Source: Thereva unica (lineage: Eukaryota; Arthropoda; Insecta; Diptera; Therevidae). From it: a stretch of DNA of 64,000 nucleotides. Under the pieces are notes generated by a model. That model did no database searches and was not told the DNA's origin. It was given only the letters and a program-made list of their open reading frames with translations. The DNA lies in NCBI GenBank assembly GCA_949987705.1, contig OX465283.1:164749850-164813849 (forward strand), read 5' to 3'. The translations under genes were made by a program, and so were the position numbers. Positions 11,318 to 21,599 of this stretch are shown here, in pieces; within the stretch, counting starts at the first letter, position 1, and every line of letters begins with the position of its first letter.

Positions 11318-11410
11318 GTCATACCCTTTCATTTGATATCCATGTCGGTGGGTGGGGGAGCACAATTGCAAAAATCGGCCGCCATTTTGGAATCGCCATC
11401 TTGATATTTC
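11318..11410 (+). repeat. Right part of the interrupted 'gccattttg' repeat unit
   Basis: It begins gtcatacc, the hAT duplication, then ctttcatttgatatccatg and, further on, ggccgccattttgg. This completes the unit begun at 9150-9294. Confidence 0.8.
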
Positions 11411-11436
11411 ACTTCAAATTTTCTTATATTCTTGCT

Positions 11437-12270
11437 CTAAACATATTTATTAACTAAAAATGGACAAAGTTGCTTCTTGAAAAAGCCCGCTGAGTCAATA
11501 CCTTGCAATCCAACCGAGACCGAGTTCCATAGCAGAGCTGCGAAGACGGGATGAATTGTGGTGAAAACGGCGTTACTTAAGCTGGAAGTACATAATTGCA
11601 TTGCGTTGCATGAATGCGTTGACAGATCAAGTTTACACTGAATATTTCAATGATGGCAGACCTATTAATGCGGCACTACATTCAATGCATCGCAATGCAA
11701 TGCAAGAGTTGTTTAACTTTTGACTTTTACGCATACATATTCAATACTCTGTCAAAGTGGTTTTGTTTTTTTCTGTAAAAATATTATTAGCTCGGATTAA
11801 CTCAATAATATATTAAAAATGGATTTTGATGAGGGATTCAACACAAATTCAACATGAATTCAAATTTCAAAACGCATTTAAGTGCCTACACGCAACGCAT
11901 TAATGTGTCAAATCTATATAATGTAACTGCGATAGTTAAATCCACTCAGGTATAGCACTGCAATGCAACGCAATTATGTACTTCGAGCTTTACAAACAAA
12001 GCATACACATCCATTATAGCCTTCTTCAAGCTTTTTGGCGCAATACGTGGCTGGAGAGGGAAAAGTAGACAGTCCATGCATTAAATGAGATAGGAGTAAG
12101 ATTTTCACTAAATTCATATGAGCAGCAAGCCAATGGTACCCAGCAGCATATCATCTTTTACCGCTAAACGAAGATCATTTAAAAAAATACTCAATAAAAG
12201 TGGTCCAAGAAAGGAACTTTGAGTTACGCCTAAGTTAGTTTAACTTGTTGAGAGCAAGAAGTAAAGAATA
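11437..12270 (-). pseudogene. Jockey/CR1-like LINE RT remnant, split by a TTA-flanked element
   Basis: On the minus strand, 12250-12110 reads NLGVTQSSFLGPLLLSIF followed by NDLR. This is RT motif B (GVPQGSILGPLLFSIFIND) with substitutions. The C-terminal text after the internal insertion (11579-11440) reads ALLWNSVSVGLQGID and GFFKKQLCPFLVNKYV then stop, the usual LWNSLP…FK ending of Jockey/CR1-type ORF2 proteins. The catalytic YADD region is missing or scrambled. The element at 11580-11989 lies between the two parts. Another antisense LINE of similar wording is at 38009-38939. Confidence 0.7.
11580..11989. mobile_element. 410-bp TTA-flanked inverted-repeat element
   Basis: The termini are AGCTGGAAGTACATAATTGC and the near-complement …GCAATTATGTACTTCGAGCT, continuing inward with cattgcgttgca and tgcaatgcaacg. 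Flanks are TTA at 11577-11579 and 11990-11992. There is no coding capacity. The target site fits PIF/Harbinger. It sits inside a LINE remnant and is therefore younger than that LINE. Confidence 0.85.
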
Positions 12271-12278
12271 AAAACCAA

Positions 12279-12381
12279 AGCCCCTGTGCTAAAAGTCGAG
12301 TCGCCACGACACGACAAGTCGTTTGATTTGAAGAAAGTGACGTTTCATTCAATCAAACTACGACTTTCTACACAGGGGCCT
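12279..12381 (+). mobile_element. ~100-bp GTCG-rich MITE, copy A
   Basis: It runs from aagcccctgtgctaaaagtc to tacacaggggcct, the ends being imperfect inverted repeats. Interior words include cgagtcgccacgac, caagtcgtttga, gaagaaagtgacgtttca. Copy B, 25 bases downstream, aligns end to end with this copy in reverse. No target duplication could be identified with confidence. Confidence 0.8.
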
Positions 12382-12405
12382 AGAGTCGAAATGCTAAGGC
12401 AAGTT

Positions 12406-12505
12406 TAGGCCCCTGTACTGCAAGTCGTGATTCGGCTGAAACGTCATCTTCTTCAACTCAAACGACCTGCCCAGTCGTGACGACTCGAGTTTCAACACAG
12501 GGGCC
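12406..12505 (-). mobile_element. ~100-bp GTCG-rich MITE, copy B (inverted)
   Basis: Its reverse complement starts gggcccctgtgttgaaac, continues tcgagtcgtcacgac, aggtcgtttgagttgaagaa, gatgacgtttca and ends agtacaggggcct. This matches copy A position by position. The two copies therefore form a large inverted repeat with a 24-25-base spacer at about 12382-12406. Confidence 0.8.
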
Positions 12506-14049
12506 CTGGGGTTTGTGCAAATTTCTTTTCTTCGGTGTGAATTTCTACAACATCCAGAAGTTCAAACGCAATCCGGGCTGGGGCGGAAAATTTTGGAATA
12601 TGGTTTCCTATAGAAATTCCTTCTTCACTTTGGGTCGTCTCGCTTTGCGTCATGCTTTTTCGGGAACGTATAAACGGCACAAAGTGAGGTCTTTGTAACA
12701 AATGATGACATTTTCGAGAAACAGTGTTCGAAATTTCTTAACTTAAATAAAAACATCAATATCATTTTCACAGACCGATACTATAACAGCATCCTTCCAG
12801 CTCTTATGTAGGTTTGAGAATGTAACCTATTTACAAATTGATAAAACTTTTCACCCCCAACTTTAACTGCGCAAACTTCCAGACGCAATTTCTCGATTAA
12901 TTTCGATTTTGGCTCCAAAGATCTGCGAAAATATTCCACGTCCCAATCAATAAAGCGATTTCGATTGTGTATTATTAAATGCACGTACATTAAGCTGCTT
13001 TTACGAACCGAAAGAAGTTAACGCGATTATGTCCACACACTCTCTCCCACATATTCAGTCCCACATATCGTATATAAGAATGGACTTGGTATTTACAGTT
13101 GTGTGCCCTTCTGGCAACATCGTGTCTATCTCGTATGGCCAATAAAAGTTCATCATTATTGCAACTATAGCTTGGCTATCGAGCGAGGTGTGCCCGTCAA
13201 GGGACTGTGTGAAAATCAACGAAGGACAAATAGATTTTTCCATTTTCCGCAATTTATCATCGGCATTAGATAAAATCGAATGCTGCCGGTCCGATAAGTG
13301 AGAGAGGCGGCATCCTGCGAGAATATTTCCACGTAGACAATGAGTTAAGTAGATAAGATAAGCAATCGGAATCAATTCTCGGGGAGGCTGGGAAGAAAGG
13401 ATCATCCGAAATGTTTTATTCATGCACGCTTACAGTTGAGACTTGCGATGAGCTGCTGCTGAGGCCTCACTAAGGAATATACATATTTATGCAATCACCC
13501 AAAATGAAATCTACACTGGTCGTAAGGCGGTGGGGATGCGGCATTACGCTGTCAAGGAATGATGGAATAATATGGGCAAAGAGGGTTTAAAAGCTCCATT
13601 TCTTACGATTTTCTATTGGGTGAATACATTATATTAGGAGAAAGGCTCAGTTTCCGGGGGCGAAAGACAAAAACACATTCCGATAGTGGAAACTCACCAT
13701 AAAAATGGAGAATATAAATTCAATTTAAGATAAAATAAACATGCTATAAAACATTTTCGAAGTTTGACATATTACATGTGGCTTTAATGGAAGGAACTGT
13801 AACTTGAGTCCATTCGCTTTGTTGAAATTAATTTTTTAAATGTCATCGTAGATTGGACAAGACAGTCTTTATGTGAGGAACTAAAATATCTGAATTTTAA
13901 TACCAATTGGGGAATCAAGTGTGACAAAACACATCCAAAACAGTTATTAAATGAGCACCAAAGAGAACGAAGGCGATAGCATAGAGTTTCGCGTGGACTA
14001 AGGAAGAAAAGGCCTTCAGTAATCTAGCGACTGAAATCGATCACACCGA
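12506..14049. other. No recognised gene
   Basis: AT-rich. The antisense open frame at 13055-13423 (122 codons) is the longest and ends MMNFYWPYEIDTMLPEG… It does not match a family I can name. The minus-strand text at 13800-14050 could be a continuation of the gypsy remnant upstream of it, but I could not align it. Confidence 0.4.
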
Positions 14050-14460
14050 CATCTATGTGTCACACTTTAACACTTAACGCAACACTTTGATACCAGAAAT
14101 GGTGATTTCTTTCACTAGTTTGTGGAAGTCACTGTTTTCTCCTACTGTAGTTACTGCTACTGGTATTGGTTCGAGTAACTAAACCGTATGTTGCAAGGTT
14201 TGTGATTCCGTCGATTTCTTAGTTCGGGAAGAAGGGGATACTCGTGAAGGAAATCGTTTCCCAGCATTGGTTGGGATACTTCAGCTACAATGAACTTCCA
14301 CGGTAGTTGGTCGTGTCAGGCCAAAATTGAGCGTTAGTTTGGTTTCGTCGTATGTAGGTATCCTTCTATGGTTTGCGGTGCTGGGAGGAGACTTTAGCTT
14401 ATATGATTGTGGGAGAACCGGCACGTTTTTTGCTCCTGTATCTACTAATTTAATTCAAGC
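14050..14460 (-). pseudogene. gypsy-type LTR retrotransposon protease remnant
   Basis: Read on the minus strand from 14450, the frame gives LVDTGAKNVPVLPQSYKL, then TYDETKLTLNFGLTRPT. A shifted frame then gives LGNDFLHEYPLLPELRNRR. This is the order expected for a retropepsin: the catalytic D-T-G triad, the flap region and the ILGxDFL motif. The linker text VAVTTVGENSDFHKLVKE follows. At least one frameshift is present. The LGNDFLHEY.LLP.LR.RR wording is shared with the protease at 25.8-26.4 kb, so both are probably one family. RT, integrase and LTRs are not seen next to it. Confidence 0.75.
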
Positions 14461-14706
14461 TGATCCGGTTAGATCTGATTTGATCCGATTTGAATTGATT
14501 TGAACCAATTTGATGCGGTTTGATTTGAACCGATTTGGACCAGTTTGAACCAATTTAAACCAATTTGATCCGAATTGGTTCCGGTTAGAACCGATTTAAG
14601 CCAATTTTATCCGATTTGATTTCGATTTGAACCGATTTGAACGGATTTGAACGGATTTGATTTCGATTTGATCCGATTTGAACCAATTTGATCCGAGTTG
14701 ATTTGA
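14461..14706. repeat. Minisatellite, ~10-bp unit (tttgatccga type), left block
   Basis: About two dozen degenerate repeats of tttga(t/a)cc(g/a)a, with variants such as tttgaaccga and tttgaaccaa. The same repeat resumes at 15285 after the LTR. The repeated unit makes the antisense frame at 14585-15064 open by periodicity only. Confidence 0.85.
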
Positions 14707-15284
14707 TGTAACGAAACAAGCCGCTGTAAATAAAGAGAACGGCACCACCGCTGTTAACAAAAAGAGACACAACCGCTGAATAAACTGCTGACATTACCAA
14801 AACAGAACAACGCAGCGCAGCAAAGCACCAATATAAAAGGCCGGTGCTTGTCTGCGAAAGTGAGTCGTGATCAGACAGTGGAAGAGGTGATTCTTCTGCC
14901 TGATAACTGGACAGGGCCATAGGAGAGTTGATCGTATGGTCTACAGACAAACAAAACAGACAAGCCACGGAGAGTTGATCCAGTGGTACCGACCGACCGA
15001 TACTTTTACCAGCCACGGATAGTAGATCCAGTGGCGCCGACCGACCGATACATTTACCGACCACGGAGAGTTGATCCAGTGGTATCGACCGACTCGACTG
15101 ATACTTTTACCGGCCACTGAGAGTTGATCAAGTGGCGCCGACCGACTTATACCTTTTATTTCCATCTCTTTCCCCCCCTTCATAGTTTTATAATATAGTT
15201 GTGCAATATAATTAATAAAAAAGGACATAGACGTAACGGGAGTTTTGGACATCTGAGAGCTGACCCGCCGCTCCTGATGTTACA
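14707..15284 (+). mobile_element. Solo-LTR candidate, 578 bp, inside the minisatellite
   Basis: It starts TGTAACGAAACAAGCC and ends CTGATGTTACA, so it has the TGT…ACA termini of a retroviral-type LTR. Inside, in the right order, are a TATA box (tataaaa, 14832-14838) and a polyadenylation signal (aataaa, 15214-15219), both on the plus strand. The same minisatellite lies on either side, which shows insertion into a pre-existing array. No coding region or second LTR is attached. A target duplication cannot be proven because the flanking repeat itself supplies atttga on both sides. Confidence 0.75.
14965..15153 (+). repeat. Four-copy ~48-bp tandem repeat within the LTR
   Basis: Units begin ccac(g/t)ga at 14965, 15013, 15061 and 15114. 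Each reads gagttgatc(c/a)a(g)tgg, then (t/c)(a/g)(c/t)cgaccgac, then tac(t/a)tttacc. The third unit is longer by five bases (an extra gactc). They lie between the TATA box and the polyadenylation signal, that is in the R/U5-like part. Confidence 0.85.
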
Positions 15285-15335
15285 TTAATTTGATCCGGTT
15301 TGAACCGATTAAAGCCAATTTGATCCGATTTGATG
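15285..15335. repeat. Minisatellite, right block
   Basis: Continuation of the tttgatccg-type repeat beyond the LTR (for example ttgatccggtttgaaccg). It ends near 15335 in unrelated sequence. Confidence 0.8.
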
Positions 15336-15454
15336 CTATCGTTTGAAATTCTAATAGATGGCGCATCACATTATTAACCGGTTAAGCCGACGGAATGCCT
15401 TACTAGGGCTATCTGACTTCTTCAGAACTCTCGCCTTCTCTTTTTTCCGTATTC

Positions 15455-15560
15455 TCGATCGAATTTACGTACCACTAGGTATTGCACCATGACTAGTGCG
15501 GCATGACGGGCTGGTAGTACAAATCATGACTCCTAAGCTTAATTCCGTCGCATAAATAAA
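15455..15560 (+). mobile_element. LINE 3'-tail fragment with conserved hairpin
   Basis: The segment accactaggtattgcaccat and then gact(a)gtgcggcatgacggg, ggtagtacaaa, aagcttaatt matches the 3' untranslated tail of the LINE at 31660-31740. accactag and (c/t)tggtagt form a potential stem. It is either the stump of a severely 5'-truncated copy or a SINE sharing the LINE tail. It ends in aaataaat. Confidence 0.7.
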
Positions 15561-18372
15561 TCACATCAACTTCGAATTCAGCTTATTTCATATTCTGTTT
15601 TTAATCCCTTGCCCAAATTCTTCCTGAACTCATTTTTTTAAAACACATCTCCAAGTTTTAATTATTTATCTCCACTTTTCGGATTCCCCCCTTCCTCTTA
15701 CACTTGTAAAACGCAACAGAAGCAGCACTTTTCTGGAATTTTCTGTAATTGCCAAAAAAAAGATGTGAGCAAAGATTACAAATGTAATACGCCCTGGTAA
15801 CCGAAATCCTGATAAGCGTGTGTGTGTGTGTGCTTGTATTTCAAATAAAAAACATGTAAATAATTCAATTTTGCAATTTGATCTAGATTCGCGCAATATT
15901 TATTAATTATCCGCCGAGCTAAGACACTCATTTTCTCATTACAAATTCATCTATTAATTTCTCGCTAAATATTTATCCACTGCCTTGATACACACACACG
16001 TGTACACACTTTCTTTTAAGCCTCGCGAAAATCAGAATGCGTTAATTTCAGTAATAATCGTCCTTCCGCCCACTCAGCAAAGAAGAAGTTGTTTTTGCGC
16101 TCCTCTGTCGCTTTCGCCTTAAGCACTGTTCTTGATGTCTCGAAATTTTTGGATAAAAATATCCTTATACACACACACACACACACACGAACAACGACTA
16201 CATGCACACACACAAATAAATTCAATTAATTAATTTCCCTTTGATCTCAAGGACTTGGCTGGCACTGCTCTCAGCTCTCAACTTTATTTCTATCTTCATC
16301 CAGCAGTTGGCACATAAACGCCGGCTTTTTGTTGGGTTCTAGGGAAATTCTTTAGAATCTTTCGAGAGCCTGTGAGAAAATTGGACTGGAGTTGTAATCG
16401 AAAACACGGAAGTCGGAGGGGCTGGGGGAGGGGGGCATAAAACATAAATAACTGATCCATCCAGTCCGTAGCGAATTCGTCCTTAATTCTATTTTGATGT
16501 AGCCATCAATCTAACGACGAACGGACAGCCTCAAACCTTGCCTAGTGTATATGGAGTAGAATAATTACTTGGAGCCCCAGTCAGACTACACACGTTCGTG
16601 TGTCCAAAGCTGCCCCCAAACATGGGCGCATTATTGTTTTAGGCAAAGTACTACAGAGGGCAATTAAGAAAGGGCCTATTTTGAGGAGGCCGGCCAGTTG
16701 CTCCAGAAGGCGGAGAGAATAGCCGTGCCTAAATACTTCTAGTATAATCACTGAAGGGTGGAGCAACGCTTAGTTCATTCAGAAATGTTTGCCTTTTCCC
16801 GACGATGGAAATTAAGGCCAAATTCATTATTTCACACAGAAAATAAACACTTTTCTGCTCCCCTGGAGCCATACATAGAGACCACCACACCCCACATGCC
16901 CATGGACAGTATAAGAATTGAGAAGCGATATTGATTGACGGGGGGTTTTTTTTGTGGGGAATAACAAAAACAAAGTGTCACGTAAGTACGGAAAAACGAA
17001 TATTATACTGGCATCCACATAGCCGTAGGGCACCTACACCACCCTGGGGCCTCCTTCTTTGACTATTGACTGTAAATTAAAACGTTTCCGTCACGTGTCG
17101 CCCTGGATCTTAGTTTCGGCAAGCCTAATACCGAGAGAATGTATAACTACGCATTCTACACAAGCTTATTTTTAGATGGCATTGAGCACAGAAAAAGCAG
17201 CACAAACTGATTGATCTTTCCTAATGGGAATATTATTAGAGAGACGTTAGCGTCATAGGCAAGAAAAACCAACCACTGATAGGAAGGAATCGTTTTGGAG
17301 GAATATTAAATTTTCGAGGAAGATTGAGTGAAGAAAAATTCGACATTAGAACTTTAAGTAACCTTGGTCGAGGATCCATATGCACTGCGCTAAAGGCTCT
17401 CGTTCGATTGCGAAGGTCAAGCAGCATTGGACGTGGTTAGTGCTTAGTTGGGGGACTGCTGGGTAAAACAACACTGGTCTATGCCGATTCGGATACATTT
17501 ATAAATGTTCAGGCCTGTAGCGGGAGCGTGGATACCTCTAGCAGGCAAATTATTAGATTTTCGTACATGTGGCGGGAGCGTGCATGCCTATGCCGGAAGT
17601 GTGCGTACCTGTGTGGCATCGGCATTTGTTCCCTATGCGTGCTAGGTGCGTGCGCGTGCATGCTTTTAAGAAAATTAACTAACTAAATTATTTTTATTCG
17701 GGTTTGATTAGACCAGGATTATCAATACTTGATAATTAATATGATGAGGACTCCTCTTCCTGAGGATATTTTATCATGTGGAGTTTAGGAAGTTATCAGT
17801 GCTCTGACCTCCACTCTGGAGATCTCTTTTAAGTCTGCCAGGCCTTGGCTAAAGAACCTTTGGCTGACTAGAAACAGAAGCGACAATTCTCTGCTTATTG
17901 AAATATCCGCAGAGATGGATGGAATTGGCTTCGTCGCTCATGATGATGAAAAGTTGTCTTCCTCGTGGTCGAGATTCAGGATGGTTTAGACGTAGGTTAC
18001 ACACGCTTCGCGGTCAACGGCTTACAGCTGATGTACTAACTGCATTGCATCTTAAAGTCTCACCAAAAATTCTCTGTAAAGACCGCTGATTGCTACCCAA
18101 TTGCGTGGTACGTCATCTGGTCGATACTCCGAGGTCCTCTGCGAGATGAGATCTTTAGTCACAGCCCCAATATCTCAGCAGAACGGCTGCTCCGTAACCG
18201 GCCAACATCTCATCTTGTCCCATACATGTCCCGACAACATCTCATCTTGTCCCATACTCTTCTAGGGGAGCAGCTAAAGCCGTAATTGGTTTTGGACGCC
18301 CGGTAAATATGCGGCTACATTCACGCTACGCCAACACCATCGACGAATTGTTCCGCAAAAAAATCGAAACAA
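15561..18372. other. No recognised gene; CA/GT microsatellites
   Basis: CA/GT runs occur at about 15819-15831, 15991-16000 and 16170-16188. At 17510-17615 a gcgggagcgtg(g/c)at-type phrase recurs loosely. A 23-base word, caacatctcatcttgtccca plus tac, is duplicated at 18203-18225 and 18235-18257. The open frames here (for example 17898-18089 plus) do not match any family I know. Confidence 0.5.
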
Positions 18373-18558
18373 TTAATCCGCATTCTTGAGATGTATAGCG
18401 ATGCATGTCTTGTTGACGTGTATTTTGTATCTGTTTACTTCACAAATGTCAAAGCAGCACTGACATTTACCGCCATTTGCAAAAATTATTGCACCTTCCG
18501 ATAGGGTGATGACTTTTGCTCCATCTTGTACATTAATGGATTCTAGATTTTCCATCAA
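18373..18558 (-). CDS. Small hypothetical ORF, 61 aa, cysteine-containing
   Basis: A complete ATG-to-stop frame starting MMENLESINVQDGAKVI. It has a CQCCFDIC cluster in the middle and a KTCIAIHL end. The composition looks more protein-like than neighbouring chance frames, but I do not recognise it. It could be a fragment of a larger TE or host protein. There is no second exon evidence and no nearby promoter that I can identify. Confidence 0.2.
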   Translation of the reverse strand: MMENLESINVQDGAKVITLSEGAIIFANGGKCQCCFDICEVNRYKIHVNKTCIAIHLKNAD

Positions 18559-18853
18559 CTCAGATCAGAAATATTGCAACCGTTCAGCTCCCTTTAATGT
18601 TATTAGGATCAAGTTTTTTTTTGTTGTGTTGGATTGCTAAAATGAGCAGTCATCTTGGAACTCGAGCTAAATCGTTCACGTTTACGATCAGCACTAAACA
18701 CAATTGGCGTTATAAGACCCTTATCTGTTTCTGGAACCTTTCTGCAGATTTTATTATTAAAATCATTTAGCTACACTCTAATTTCTTTTTTTGTTTAAAT
18801 CTCACTAAACTTCAAATACCAACTTTGACATTTCACATTTGTCAAAGAAACAG
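18559..18853. other. No recognised gene
   Basis: AT-rich spacer between the small ORF and the inverted-repeat element. The words gacatttcacatttgtcaaag near 18826 give it a short palindromic look, but nothing more can be supported. Confidence 0.4.
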
Positions 18854-19181
18854 CTGGGGCCAGTTCACGCAATTCGACGTCGACAGAAAACGACGCGTTA
18901 AATGTCGTTTTGGGTTCACGCATCGCAATTTGTTTAATCAATTAATTTAAATACTCACATAATTGAATTTTTAATATTATTTGCAACTTTCCCCGCTTGA
19001 GGATAATATGAAAAATAATGCGGTTCCATTGGATTTTGCATACATTTAGGAATTATTTTGCGAAAACGACATTCGACGCGTCGATTTACATGAACCCAAA
19101 TTCAACGTCGTAGAAATTAATGTCGTTTTCATAAAGCGTCGATGTCGACGTCGAGTGTCGAATTGCGTGAACTGGCCCCTG
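18854..19181. mobile_element. 328-bp inverted-repeat element, ACGTCG-rich termini
   Basis: The 23-base terminal repeat starting GGGGCCAGTTCACGCAATTC (18856) is perfectly complementary at 19157-19179. Subterminal regions are also inverted (gacgtcgac/gtcgacgtcg, aaaacgac/gtcgtttt). Including one imperfect outer pair gives CTGGGGCC…GGCCCCTG, close to the CAGGGG ends of hAT elements. No 8-bp or 3-bp duplication could be found at the borders. There is no coding capacity. CpG content is unusually high against the surroundings. Confidence 0.8.
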
Positions 19182-21599
19182 ATTTCGGAGTCTTAAATCC
19201 GCAGTTTCATATGGCAGTACTGCCGGCGGATTTAGGAATCGTTAAACAGCCGTGAAGGGAAACTCAATCGCGCTGGCAGTGTCCGATCCACCGGATTTGG
19301 GAATCGAGGGCTCTGAGATATGCATGTTGAGCTTGGGACAGTGGGTCACATCTACAGATTGGCGGAAATGAGAATCGATGACTCTTTATAATGTCTTGAA
19401 CACGTGGGTTTTTGAGTTAGTCGGCTCTTATTCCTTCGTGATTTCGCGGCCTCTTCTTCCTGTCTTTGGAATGAAGATAATTCGCGCCCGCCTCCAACTC
19501 ACGGCGACGTAACTCAACCACACGCAACTCTGGAACTTGATAACCAGCCGTAGTTGTACTCAGGCAGGGTAAATTCTAAAGCATAACTGACGTCAGATAC
19601 TTGAAAGGGGGAGAAATTGTACTCGTTATGCATTTGCATGATTTAACACCCGCTAACCTGAAATACCGAAGTTTTTGTCAGACCAGAAACAATTACGAAA
19701 ATGAAATTCACGTAAGAACAGCAATGTTACACTCTTTCTTGCAGTACAAGGCTAATTCCTATGTTTATAAGATCGTTGTGGCACAAGTACCCTTCGTCTG
19801 CGCCATCAAATTAACCGGAATCACTTTTTCTCAAACAAAATATGCGGGGTTCATTACCGAATTTCGGCAAAAGGGCTTCTCTGGGTAAACTCGAAATTGA
19901 ACCTGCAGATTACCCTAATGGAACTGAAATATAAATGAGAAGAAGAATAAGGAGAGCAGCTTAACAGTAAATGTCATGTTTGCATTTGATGACATATAAA
20001 TACACGAGTCGAGGCTCAACCCTTGTAAAAATTCAATCGTTTTGTTATCATAAAACTCCTTTTCGGTAATTTCCCAATTAAGTGGAAACGAGCCTTTAAT
20101 AGAATCCCAAAAGGCATTCGAATACAAGGACCAATCGGATGTGTGGATCCCGTGCGCTTACAGAAATATATGGGGACACGTTGAATTCTAATGAAGGTTA
20201 TGCCGTCATAAATTTGTTTCCCGAGGAGCAAAGGATGCTGCCTGGGCAACATCCCATCTCTCGCCCCCCTCAGGGCAACATTCGTTGATAATCGAGTAGA
20301 ACAAACATGGCAGGCAGGAGTGAACAGGTTAAGGAGTATAATGCCTTGCTTACAACCACGGAACTGTAGTAGATATACTTTGCTTTTGTGCACAGTTGAG
20401 CGGGCTTCAATGGATGGAACGGGGCATGGGGTCCGGCGATCTACCCTGGTTGATGAGTAGTACACCCTCACGCTTCGGGTAAATTTTCCGTCATTTTGCT
20501 TAAATAGCTTTGATCCTCTCCTCTTACTGGCACACACAGAATCGGTACATAGCCTAGGGGCTCAAGCAGTTGTCGTGTAGTACCCTCATGCTTCGGCACT
20601 GACTTCATATTTAATTTAAAACTTTTTGTGCTACTTATTGCTGAGATAAACTTTTTATGAGCAGTCGGACGGGGGGCGGGGGCGGGGCTCTGTTGCTCAA
20701 CACAAGACACATATGCTTAGAAATAGCTTACAACGCCGTTCCAACCCTTAAAAACAGGATGTAAGCAGAGCAATAAAGGGATTCTAATTTAATAGGCTTC
20801 TTAGGAGCGCACTCCACATCCCAGAATTCTGGCAACAACCGTTTTATAACGTTGCTATATATAATACTATAAAGCATCTTCCCTCTACACACTTTAATTG
20901 GAGCGCGCACCAGGAAACGCGGAACCCTGGAAAACTGCCTCTTTAATGGCCTGTTAGAAAGTTCAGTGTACTTAAGTCAGTTTAAGCACTCCAAGTTGGG
21001 CTCGTCCTTTATTAAATTTTATAAAATTTAAGATCACGTGCGGGGAGAGGGCGGGCGGTACACGGCAATCACTTTAAATATTTACGGAAATCCTGAGGGC
21101 TGATGAAGTGTGAACAGATACTTCTTTGCGGTGGTTACAAGTGCCTGAAAAGTTCCTATCAGTTGGGCCGAAATTTATTGCTATGAATTCTTGAATATTT
21201 TCCCTTATTCCTATTAAAATGCGGATCATTAAAGTGTTCTGCAGCGTAGATAAGGGTCTGCTTGGGAATTAATTAACGGAAATTTTGAGTAGATTTATAG
21301 CAGCGCAATAGACCAAACATTAACCGAAGGGGAACAATTAACAGTCGTCTTGCTTTGGATGGTATTTTTCAGGTGTAGACGAAAATAAAATTGCGATTCT
21401 TGTCATAAATGCAGAACAGCTCAATGCTAATATTACGAAGAAAGGACTGGGTCCAAACCCATCTAAATAAAAACTTTGATCCGACATTAAATGCTTTGCA
21501 CGAAAGTGATAAGAGGATCTAGCCCTATTTTTAATTCCGAGTGTAATACTATTGTGATGCAAGGTAGAGTAATCTCCTGCACCGGGAGCTCAAAGAAGT
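19182..21599. other. No recognised gene
   Basis: The plus frame at 19601-19888 and the minus frame at 20016-20537 (173 codons) are open but unrecognised. The latter has no conserved motif I can read. A phrase tagtac(ac)cctca(c/t)gcttcgg is duplicated at about 20457 and 20578. A possible Cpal-type promoter or RNA gene was looked for and not found. Confidence 0.45.

Larger units (their letters stand above)
9287..11325. mobile_element. hAT-like element with 8-bp target duplication, host to nested LINEs
   Basis: The terminal sequence CAGGGGCGGCG starts at 9295 and the complementary end CGCCGGCCCTG finishes at 11317. Both are flanked by the identical octamer GTCATACC (9287-9294 and 11318-11325). 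Eight-base duplications and CAG…CTG-type ends are hallmarks of hAT transposons. The flanking DNA is one repeat unit whose empty version exists at 5315-5340. Inside are an antisense LINE RT scrap, a 5'-truncated RTE LINE and an additional copy of the left terminus at 11080. No hAT transposase is readable, so it is a non-autonomous element or a deletion derivative. Confidence 0.85.

Noticed and set aside
14585..15064. Antisense 159-codon ORF
   Set aside because: It spans the LTR repeats and the decamer minisatellite. It is open only because of repeat periodicity.
20016..20537. Antisense 173-codon ORF as a gene
   Set aside because: No conserved motif, no continuation, composition not protein-like.
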